DNA of 64,000 bases. It comes from JACDER01 sp963842575. GTDB lineage: Bacteria > Actinomycetota > Thermoleophilia > Gaiellales > Gaiellaceae. The stretch is from NCBI GenBank assembly GCA_963842575.1, contig CAWJGS010000006.1:124001-188000 (forward strand), given 5' to 3'. Positions 52,746-60,437 of the stretch are shown one piece after another. The notes below the pieces were generated by a model. That model did no database searches. It was given only the letters and a program-made list of their open reading frames with translations, and had not been told where the DNA came from. The number at the start of each line of letters is the position of its first letter. Position 1 is the first letter of the stretch. The translations under genes and the position numbers were made by a program.

Positions 52746-53278
52746 GCTCCGCAGAGAAGCAGTTGTTGTCCGAAAGGGAGTCTAGGGTCGTGGAAACCTG
52801 GCGGTTAGGGAGTGTTTTCATCCTTTGTGTGCGACGTTATGCCTACTGAATTTTCAGTACAGCTGAGCAGCCGCTTACAGTCAGGGCGCAGGAGCTGAGG
52901 GCCTCCGACGGAAGATTTTCGGTCAGACAAATCCACGATCGGATTAGCCGCACGACCGATCGAGTACGAAGAGATGAAGCGCAATTCCTACGGCGACCAT
53001 TTGCCAGCAGCTAAAGGATCTTCGAAAGGACCCTCCGGACTGTCGCACTTGCCGTGAGAAACTCTCTTGCTTTCCCCTCCTTGGTGAGCGCGAGCGTCGC
53101 GTTCGGCGTCGTGTAGTGCTGGCCTCCAACGTGGACTCCGACGACGGCTCGGTTCAGCTCGCCATCTGGAGCCTGAAGCCACGAAGGACCGGGATGCAAC
53201 GGCCACCGCTGGTCGCCAGCCCCCACAAGGCATGCTCGGTCCAGGGAGGACAGTGGTCGTGCCCGCGCTTCAACTCGC
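52746..53278. other. Mostly non-coding gap upstream of the Ig-repeat gene
   Basis: About 530 bp of lower GC content than the surroundings, presumably holding the promoter of the large secreted protein. A minus-strand frame at 53011-53226 (71 codons, GTG start, containing NATLALTKEGKAREFLTASA) looks weakly protein-like but has poor third-position bias, so I do not call it a gene with confidence. No hairpin or RNA family was recognised. Confidence 0.4.
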
Positions 53279-53464
53279 GTGTGCGCGATCCTGATGGTCG
53301 GCGCACACTCGAGCCCGGAGGGGCGGTACCCGGTGTCGGAACTCGCGGCACGCTTTGGCGCGAGCGTGGAAGTGGAGACCTCCGATCCGGAGCAGGTCTA
53401 TGCGACGGCCGAGCGGTTCCGGCGAGAGCGGCCGCCGTACTGGGCTCATCTTCCCTGGGCGTAA
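53279..53464 (+). CDS. Small hypothetical protein, 61 aa
   Basis: A GTG-initiated frame encoding a compact, well-composed protein (ILMVGAHSSPEGRYPVSELA, GASVEVETSDPEQVYATAER) with strong GC preference at third positions, unlike the surrounding gap. It ends in TAA. No motif or family is recognised and no convincing Shine-Dalgarno sequence is seen, so confidence is moderate. It lies alone between two secreted-protein genes on the opposite strand. Confidence 0.45.
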   Translation: MCAILMVGAHSSPEGRYPVSELAARFGASVEVETSDPEQVYATAERFRRERPPYWAHLPWA

Positions 53465-53614
53465 CTGCGCAGGCGTCATAGGCGAACACTCGCGCACCCA
53501 ACCGGGCTCCCGCGGGATCAGCTCGCGGCTCGTTTTGAACGCAGTTCTGGACGAAACGGCGTTGATGCGAGAACAGGCGCACCCTTCCGCGCACGCCTGC
53601 TCGATTCGTGGTCG

Positions 53615-54238
53615 TCAGCCGCCGTAGAAGCCGACCGCGTTCATCGTGGTGATGACGGTGCTGGAGTCGGAGGCCCCGAGTAGGCACCCTTTCGTGTTTG
53701 CGGGCGGCTTGTATTGCAGCGGCGTCGGGAAGGTGAACGAGAGCGGCGTCGTGCCGTCGCCCAGATCGCGGATTTCCCAAATGGTGCCGTCGAAAGTGTC
53801 AAGGCTGCACCCGGTGGCGCTGCTAGGCACATGGTAGGCGAATAGATAGGCGTGAGTTCCGTTGCCAGTGCTGAGATCGGTCGAGATGGACAGGCTCGTG
53901 ACGTTGATCGGCGACGCGCTCGGCCCGGCGAGGAACACGCCGCTTGTGTTCGCGATATTCAAGGCGCGTGAAAACCACGGAGACGCGGGCGCAGCTGAGC
54001 GACCGGTAACCGTCCCGTCCACGCTCAGCGGCCCAGCGCCGTCGCCAACCGCCAACTTCCCGGTCGAATCGACCTTGGCGAAGAAGGCCGAGGTCGAGTG
54101 GTCGGAGATGTTCACGACCTGGCCGACGTTCGCAAGCGCACTTTCGACGAGCGGACTAAGCAGGCTGGCCAGACCGACCCCGGCCAGCACGAAGAGCGCG
54201 GCCAGAGCCACGCGTGTTTTGGTGATGCGAACCTCCAT
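53615..54238 (-). CDS. Secreted/membrane-anchored hypothetical protein
   Basis: A 207-residue protein with an N-terminal hydrophobic segment (RVALAALFVLAGVGLASLLS, about residues 9-28) after a basic start, followed by a beta-rich exported domain (VVNISDHSTSAFFAKVDSTG, LAVGDGAGPLSVDGTV) with two cysteines (ATGCSLD, KGCLLG). Composition resembles other actinobacterial proteins of unknown function with a single anchor. The ATG follows a GGGAGGC ribosome site. Confidence 0.75.
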   Translation of the reverse strand: MEVRITKTRVALAALFVLAGVGLASLLSPLVESALANVGQVVNISDHSTSAFFAKVDSTGKLAVGDGAGPLSVDGTVTGRSAAPASPWFSRALNIANTSGVFLAGPSASPINVTSLSISTDLSTGNGTHAYLFAYHVPSSATGCSLDTFDGTIWEIRDLGDGTTPLSFTFPTPLQYKPPANTKGCLLGASDSSTVITTMNAVGFYGG

Positions 54239-54394
54239 GGTTGCCTCCCTGGTAGCTGGAGACTCAAGCCTCGCACCGGGCGCGTACGCTGTCGAGAAGG
54301 CGTTGGGATGGTTGGCGGCCCCATCGTTCGATCACCGATGATTTCGACTTCTGCGAGCCGTCCTTACATCCGAACACGCGAAAGGAGAGCGACT

Positions 54395-54787
54395 GTGAGC
54401 GACACGCAAGAGTGGCCTGGAGGCATCGCCGCGATCACGTTGTTCGTGGAAGACCTCGACTCCGCCAAGAGCTTCTACCAGGAGGTGTTCGAGCTACCCA
54501 TCCATTACGAAGACGAAAACTCGGCAGTGTTCAAGTTCGGCGCCACCCTGGTCAATCTCCTGAAGGCCACGGAAGCGCCAGGTCTAATCGAACCCGCGCT
54601 GGTGGCGAGCCGCGATGCTGGCGTGCGGTTCCAGTTCACGCTCGAAGTCGATGACGTCGACTCGATGTGCGAGGAGCTGGGGCGACGCGGTGTGGAGCTG
54701 TTGAACGGACCGATGAACCGGCCCTGGGGCAACCGGACCGCAAGCTTTCGAGACCCCGGCGGCCACATTTGGGAAATCGCCCATTAA
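54395..54787 (+). CDS. VOC-family (glyoxalase/bleomycin resistance) protein
   Basis: A 130-residue vicinal-oxygen-chelate protein: IAAITLFVEDLDSAKSFYQE is the first beta-alpha-beta-beta-beta module start and FQFTLEVDDVDSMCEELGRR the second. NRTASFRDPGGHIWEIAH carries the terminal metal-ligand Glu, and H51-like IHYEDENSAVF lies in the first module. Size is standard for one-chain VOC proteins, which act as dimers. GTG 54395 is preceded by AAAGGAG. The reaction (isomerase, dioxygenase or resistance) is not determined. Confidence 0.88.
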   Translation: MSDTQEWPGGIAAITLFVEDLDSAKSFYQEVFELPIHYEDENSAVFKFGATLVNLLKATEAPGLIEPALVASRDAGVRFQFTLEVDDVDSMCEELGRRGVELLNGPMNRPWGNRTASFRDPGGHIWEIAH

Positions 54788-54825
54788 GCGGGCGCAACCG
54801 GTGGCAACGGCCGTCGAATGCCGGT

Positions 54826-57466
54826 CTACGAGAGCTGAGCCGGTGTCCGCCCCTCCACGCCGGCCAGCGCGACCGCGTCCTCGAGCGTGAGCGCGCGTCC
54901 CTCGGCCTCGAGCGAGGCGAACCGGGCGCCGAGCGCGGCCTGCGCGGTGGCGAGGTACTGCCCCTGGACAGAGCGCTGAGACGGGCCCGGATCGTCGCCG
55001 AGGGACTCGCGCAGGCCCTCGGCCACTCCCCAGAGCCGGGCTGCGCGCTCCGCGTCGGCGGCCGCCGCGGCGAGGCCGGCGAGGCCGTAGAAGCAGACTT
55101 CGAGCGCTCGCTTGTCCCGGGCCTCGAAGACGTGCGGCAGGCTTTCGGCGAAGAGGTCCCGGCTGCGCTGCGTGTCGCCCTGCAGCAGCGATGCGAGCGC
55201 GAGGTGCGCGAGCGACCAATCCGCCTGGCGTGAGTCGCCGAGCTCTCGCGCCAGCACGAGGCTCCGTTGCAGGACGTCGTTCGCCCGGTCGTATGCGCCG
55301 ACCCCGAGCGCGGACTCGCCGACGTTGCCGAGGACGATCGCAACGTTCAGCGGGTCGCCGGCACGCTCGATGATCTCGAGGCACGCCTCGTTGAACTCGA
55401 GCGCACGCACGTAGTCGCCCTCCGCCTTGTGTAGCGCGGCCAGGCTGTTGAGGGCCGACGCCGCCTCCGATTCGAGTCCGTGCTCGCGCGCGAGTTGCAG
55501 CGCTTCCTCGAGCAGGATGAGCGCCTGCTTTCGGTCCCCGAGCGCACCGACAGCCCAGCCCTCCGTGCTCAGGGCCTCGCAGAGCCGCGAGGGCTGCCCG
55601 GCGTCCCGCAGAAGCGGAACGGCCTGGGAGCTCAGCTCGGCAGCCCGCTCGTGGTCTCCCTGCCAGAGCGCCATGTCACTCGCGCGGTAAAGCGCGGTGC
55701 CCCGGAGCTCCGGAGAGGCCGATTGCGCCCGCGCGATGAGCTCGTCGAGCCACCTGCGGCCTTCGCTCGCACGCCCGTGGGCCAGCCAGAAGCGGTACAG
55801 GCCGGCGCTCAACGCAAGCGCGAGCTCGAACTGGCCGTCCTCGAGCGACGACATGAGCGCCCCGCGAACATTGTCGAGCTCCTGTTCCAACTCCGACAGC
55901 CAGCGCGCCGCCTCCGGCCCACGGAGCTCCTCTTCAGCGTGGCGGGCGAGGTCGGTGAAGTACTCCACGTGCAGACGTTGGAGGTCGAGGCGCTCCCCGC
56001 TCTCCGCGAGCCGCTCCTGCGCGAACTCCCGAATCGTCACCAGCATCCAGAAGCGATCATCGCTGCGCCGGATGAGGCTCTTGTCGACCAGCGACTCGAG
56101 CGTGTCCAGGTCGCCGCCGGTGACGGCCTGCCCGGCCTCGAGCGTGCAACCGCCCGCGAACACGGACGCCCGCGCGAACAGCTGCTTCTCCTCCTCGTTC
56201 AGCATGTCGAAGCTCCAGCCGATCGCGCCGGCGAGCGTGCGTTGGCGCTCGGGAGCGTCGCGCGTCCCACCGGTCAGGAGCTGGAGCGAGCGTTCGAGTC
56301 GCTCGAGGATCTGGTCGAGGTCGAGCATCCTGACGCGTGCAGCCGCGAGCTCGAGCGCGAGCGGAAGGTTGTCGAGCCGGGCGCAGATCGCCGCCACGAC
56401 GTCGGTCGGCTGGAAGTCGGGGTCGACGACGCGGGCGCGGGCCCCGAAGAAGCCGACGGCCTCTTCCGAGACGAACGGTTGGACGTGATACTCCTGCTCG
56501 GCTGCGATGCGAAGCGGCTCGCGGCTGGTTACGAGGACCCGCAGACCCTGGCAGTGCGCCAGCAGGTCGGCGAGCTCCGGCGCGGCGTCGAGGAGCTGTT
56601 CGAGGTTGTCGAGCAGAAGCAGGAGCTCCCGGTCGGCGACGTGCTCGGCCAGCTCGCCCTTGGCGCCCAGCACCTGGGCGGTCGAGTCCATCACGAGCGC
56701 GTGGTCACCAACCGCGGCGAGCGGGATCCACCAGACGCCTCCAGGGAAGCGCTCGGACGACTTCGGCCGCCGCCTGCGCGGCGAGCCGGGTCTTCCCCGT
56801 TCCGCCGGGGCCGGTGAGCGTGAGCATCCGGCTCGTGCGGAGGAGGCCGACCACCTCGGCGAGCTCGCGCTCACGGCCGAGGAACGGCGTCGCCGGCACG
56901 GGGAGATTGGTCTGGTGGAGCGTGCGCAGCGGTGGGAAGGTCGCCGCGCCGAGCTGGTAGAGCCGCTGCGGCTCGGACAGGTCCTTCAGCCGGTGCTCGC
57001 CCAGGTCTCGCAGCTCCGCGCCCTGAAGCAGCGCACGTGTCGTGTCGGAGACCACGACCTGTCCGCCGTGACCCGATGCGCAGATCCGGGCGGCGCGGTG
57101 GACGTCGCTGCCTACGTACCCCTCGTCGGTGAGTGTCGGCTCCCCTGTGTGCAACCCCATGCGCACGTGAACCGGTCCGTCCGCGAGCGCCGCCTGCCCG
57201 GCCGAGGCGGCAGCGACCGCGTCGCCCGCGGACACGAAGGCATAGAAGAAGGCGTCGCCCTGAGTATCGACCTCGAAGCCGTGGTGGTCGGCGAACACCT
57301 GCCGCAGGACGCGCCGATGTTCGGCGAGCAGCGTGGCGTAGCGCTCGCCCTGCTCCTCGAGCAGCCTCGTCGATCCCTCGATATCCGTAAAGAGAAGAGT
57401 GACCGTGCCGGTCGGCGGCTCGCGCAAGGCACGACTAGTCTTGCGCACCGCGAGCGCCCGCGCCAA
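54826..57466 (-). CDS. Class III nucleotide cyclase-ATPase-TPR regulator (one frame break)
   Basis: About 880 residues. An N-terminal cyclase homology domain (about 20-140) has TLLFTDIEGSTRLLEEQGER with metal Asp D28, the second metal Asp D71 in VDTQGDAFFYAF, and GSDVHRAARICASGHGGQV where H123 replaces the usual transition-state Asn. A STAND-type ATPase follows (Walker A GPGGTGKT, 219-226; sensor LLLLLDNLEQLLDA). Near 56750 the frame changes (PGGVWWIPLAAVGDH). TPR-like helices then extend to the end. Architecture resembles M. tuberculosis Rv0386/Rv1358 but lacks a terminal LuxR HTH. TTG 57466 or GTG 57448 may be the start. Confidence 0.87.
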
Positions 57467-57540
57467 GGTCCGCCCCTAGTCCTTGAACCCTCGCCTCCCG
57501 CCGAGCGACGAAGTTACGGGCCGTCGCGCGCCCTGGGCCT

Positions 57541-57942
57541 CTACGCCGATCGATAGTTGACGAACGGCTTCGTCGTCAGGACGAGCTTCCGCCCGACGCA
57601 TTTGTCCGCAACCAACGTGAACGTGAGGCGTCTGCCGACGACCCGGTACGTGTAGACCCCGTTCCCCTCGGCGGCGCTGCACGCGTACGAGCCGGAGCGG
57701 TCACTGAGCTTCAGGCGGTGGGTGCCGATCCGGGTCGCTCTTCCCACGACCACGAGATGGCCGTTGCGGACGAGGTGAACGACTCCCCTCGGCCTGAACT
57801 GGAGCTGCCACTTCCCGTTCAGGGCCGCCGGCTTCCCCGCGATCGTGGCTCTGTAGGTTCCGCTCAGGGCGGACGAGGACGCAGTCGCGACCCCGGCGAG
57901 GAAGCCGAGTGCAAGGAGCACCGGTAGGGAGCGTTTGAGCAC
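57541..57942 (-). CDS. Small secreted beta-rich protein
   Basis: A 133-residue protein with a signal peptide (LPVLLALGFLAGVATASSSA, residues 6-25) and a mature domain of alternating short strands (GTYRATIAGKPAALNGKWQL, GVVHLVRNGHLVVVGRATRI, LTFTLVADKCVGRKLVLTTK) resembling a lipocalin-like barrel, with one Cys pair. Many actinobacterial secreted proteins share this form without known function. It lies between the two cyclase genes on the same strand and may be cotranscribed with the upstream cyclase-propeller gene. Confidence 0.7.
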   Translation of the reverse strand: MLKRSLPVLLALGFLAGVATASSSALSGTYRATIAGKPAALNGKWQLQFRPRGVVHLVRNGHLVVVGRATRIGTHRLKLSDRSGSYACSAAEGNGVYTYRVVGRRLTFTLVADKCVGRKLVLTTKPFVNYRSA

Positions 57943-57996
57943 GTGTCGCAGCCTACATTTCCGCCCGCCAGAAGACAGCGCCCTCTTCCGAACCCG

Positions 57997-59625
57997 CTAC
58001 GGCGCTTGCACCGCGACCCAGACGGCGTCGCCGCCGAACGCGATCCCCGAGGGCGCGTTGCCGACCTTGATCGTCTCCACGACCTCGTTCCTCACCGGGT
58101 CGATCCGGGAGACGGTTCCGGCTGCCGTGTTCGCGACCCACACCAGACCCCCGCCCACCGCTACCGCAGTCGGCCCCGCGCCGACGCCGACCGGAATGGT
58201 TCTGGTGGAGTCGGTGAGCGGATCGATCCGAGTGACCGCATCGTCGCCCTTGTCCGCGACCCAGACCGCTCCCTCGCCGAACGCAATGCCAACCGGCCGG
58301 CGACCCACGCGAATTGGTGGGCCGACCTGCTCGTATGTCTTCGGGTTGAGACGGGTCACGGTCGAGTCGCCGGAGTTGACGACCCAGACGGAACCGCTCC
58401 CGACCGCGACACCCGCTGGGCTCGGGCCCACGTACGTCGCGTCGACGTCTGCAGGGGACCTGGGGTCAACCCAGGCGAGCGTAGAGTCTCCGTAGACGAC
58501 CCACACCGATCCGGCCCCAACGGCCACCGCCCCACGGGTCGAACCGGGATCGGCAATTTCGATGGTCCTCGTTACCCGGTTCGACTGGCGATCGACACGT
58601 GAGAGCTGTCCTCGCAAGCCGTGCGCGACCCAGAGGGCGCCCGCGCCGAACGCGAGCCCCGTCGGGGTCCGTGCATCGAGCGGGACGGTCGCAGTCGGGA
58701 CGCGCCGTCCAAGACTGATCCTCGTGATCGTCCGATCATCGAGGTTGCCGACCCAGATCGATCCGGCGCCCGTCGCGACCGGCCCCGGATCGGAGCCGAC
58801 CGCAACCTCGGCCACGACCTTGTTCGTCTCCGGATCGATGACGCCCACGTGGTTGGGTTGGACTTCTCCGTCGCCACCCCCCGCACTCCGGGACCAGATG
58901 ACCACGGCCGCGGCCAACAGGGCCGCCAACGCTAGGGCCGTCGCGGCGAGAACGCCCGGACGCCGCCACAGCGGTCGTTTGACAGCCGTTTCCACGGCGT
59001 GTGACGGCGTGCCGGAAGGCTGAAGCACGGGGAAGGTGGAGGGAAGCCCCTCAGCGCCCGCCTGATACAGGCGGACCGGCCGATCGAAGTCCTTGAGGCG
59101 ATGCTCTCCGAGATCCCGCAGGGAGATCTCGAGATCCTCTTCCTCGTCTTCGAGAAGTGTCTGCGTCGCCTGCGAGACGAGCACCTGGCCGCCGTGGGCG
59201 GCTGCGCAGATGCGTGCGGCGCGGTGAACCGCAAGGCCCGTGTACTGACCTTCGCGTCCCACCGCCTGGCCGGTGTGGATCCCCATTCGCACCTTGACCT
59301 GCACGCCGTCCAGCCAGCTGTGGGAGACGAGCGAGAGCTGGCCCTCGACGGCAGCCAGCACCGCCTCGCGCGCGCTCGAGAAGGCCACGAAGAACGAGTC
59401 ACCCTCCGTATCGAGCTCATGGCCGCCGTGGGCGGCGAAGGCCGTCCGCAGCAGGCTCTGGTGCTCGGTGAGTACCTCGTTGTACCGATCGCGCAACTGC
59501 CTCACCAGGCGCGTCGAGCCCTCGATGTCCGTGAAGAGAAACGTGACGACTCCGGTAGGCGGCTGTTCGGTAACGATGAGAAAGGGTGACACGGCACGCG
59601 AACACTCGCTCTCGAAGTCATCCAC
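57997..59625 (-). CDS. Class III cyclase domain-TM-beta-propeller fusion protein
   Basis: A 542-residue protein. The N-terminal cyclase domain has VTFLFTDIEGSTRLVRQLRD (D33), HELDTEGDSFFVAFSSAR (D76) and GLAVHRAARICAAAHGGQVL with H134 in the Asn position. A membrane helix follows (VLAATALALAALLAAAVVIW, about 225-244). The rest (about 255-542) is a YVTN/Vgb-like propeller with repeats GSIWVGNLDDRTITRI, GALWVAHGLRGQLSRV, GSVWVVNSGDSTVTRL, GAVWVADKGDDAVTRI and LVWVANTAAGTVSRID. The cyclase is cytosolic and the propeller outside. Cyclase activity is uncertain because of the His substitution. Confidence 0.88.
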   Translation of the reverse strand: MDDFESECSRAVSPFLIVTEQPPTGVVTFLFTDIEGSTRLVRQLRDRYNEVLTEHQSLLRTAFAAHGGHELDTEGDSFFVAFSSAREAVLAAVEGQLSLVSHSWLDGVQVKVRMGIHTGQAVGREGQYTGLAVHRAARICAAAHGGQVLVSQATQTLLEDEEEDLEISLRDLGEHRLKDFDRPVRLYQAGAEGLPSTFPVLQPSGTPSHAVETAVKRPLWRRPGVLAATALALAALLAAAVVIWSRSAGGGDGEVQPNHVGVIDPETNKVVAEVAVGSDPGPVATGAGSIWVGNLDDRTITRISLGRRVPTATVPLDARTPTGLAFGAGALWVAHGLRGQLSRVDRQSNRVTRTIEIADPGSTRGAVAVGAGSVWVVYGDSTLAWVDPRSPADVDATYVGPSPAGVAVGSGSVWVVNSGDSTVTRLNPKTYEQVGPPIRVGRRPVGIAFGEGAVWVADKGDDAVTRIDPLTDSTRTIPVGVGAGPTAVAVGGGLVWVANTAAGTVSRIDPVRNEVVETIKVGNAPSGIAFGGDAVWVAVQAP

Positions 59626-59945
59626 GGGGCCATCCGCGGCACTGAAGCTTTGTCAGATCGGAGTTAACCGAGGCGGTGGGCGGCCACTTGCACTTGGTCT
59701 CCGTCGAAACCAGTCGCCGACCTTTCGGTCACCAAGCTTCGACGGGGACACCCTGCTGCCGCAGCTGGCGCCGTCAGGTAAAACCGAGGTAACGACAGGC
59801 GGCGACGGACGGCAATACTCCGCTCCGCCGGTCCGGGCCGAATCATGAAGCCAAGCTGGTCAGCTCCATTCGAGTGGCAGGAAGGGCTTCGCGGTAGGAG
59901 CATCCATCTTCCGGCCGGTGAGACGCTCGGGCGCCGTACCACTTT
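59626..59945. other. Gap of 320 bp without recognised feature
   Basis: The region between the cyclase-propeller start and the LuxR-like gene stop contains no frame with convincing codon bias and no strong hairpin. It probably includes the promoter of the cyclase-propeller gene. Confidence 0.5.
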
Positions 59946-60437
59946 CTAGACGGCTTCTCGCCGGCGTAGCTTCACGAGAGCCTCCGCGGTCGTCCCCACT
60001 CGGAGGAGGCTCCGCACCGCTGCGAGCCGGCGGTCGGCCGTTCGGCGCGAGAGGTGGAGGGTGCGGGCGGCCTCTCCTAGTGTGCGACCTTGGAGTAGGA
60101 GGTCGACGAGCTCCCGCTGCTGACGCGTCAACCGTGGCCGCGGCGGCCGGTCTGCAGTGCGGTGATCAAGCGTGCCGAGGCGGCGCAGGTCGTCGCAGAG
60201 GCGGTCGAGCGTCTCGCGACCAGCCTGTCCGTGCACGACGACTCCTGCTCCGGCGACGACGGCGAGGAGTGCCGCGGCGGCGTCCTCGCTCGACGCGACG
60301 AGACCCGTACAGACGACGCCGTCGCGGGCGTTCCGCCAGCCGGAGACGATCGTCCAGCCGCCCTCGCGGGCGTCCTCGACGGCGTCGAAGAACGCAACCT
60401 CGGCGCCCTCCACGACAATCAAGGGTTCCTTCTTCAT
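59946..60437 (-). CDS. LuxR/GerE-type HTH regulator
   Basis: A 163-residue protein. The N-terminal half (VVEGAEVAFFDAVEDAREGG, VCTGLVASSEDAAAALLAVV) resembles a degenerate receiver domain without a clear phosphoryl-acceptor set. The C-terminal half has LTRQQRELVDLLLQGRTLGE and LHLSRRTADRRLAAVRSLLR, a GerE-like helix-turn-helix. Its ATG overlaps the upstream LuxR gene's TGA, so it is translationally coupled to that regulator. Target genes are unknown. Confidence 0.8.
   Translation of the reverse strand: MKKEPLIVVEGAEVAFFDAVEDAREGGWTIVSGWRNARDGVVCTGLVASSEDAAAALLAVVAGAGVVVHGQAGRETLDRLCDDLRRLGTLDHRTADRPPRPRLTRQQRELVDLLLQGRTLGEAARTLHLSRRTADRRLAAVRSLLRVGTTAEALVKLRRREAV

Noticed and set aside
53154..53780. 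Minus-strand 208-codon frame
   Set aside because: It overlaps the well-supported secreted protein at 53615-54238 in another frame and is Arg-rich without domain.
55480..56817. A 445-codon plus-strand frame within the cyclase-ATPase region
   Set aside because: Antisense shadow of the ATPase/TPR coding; no domain visible.
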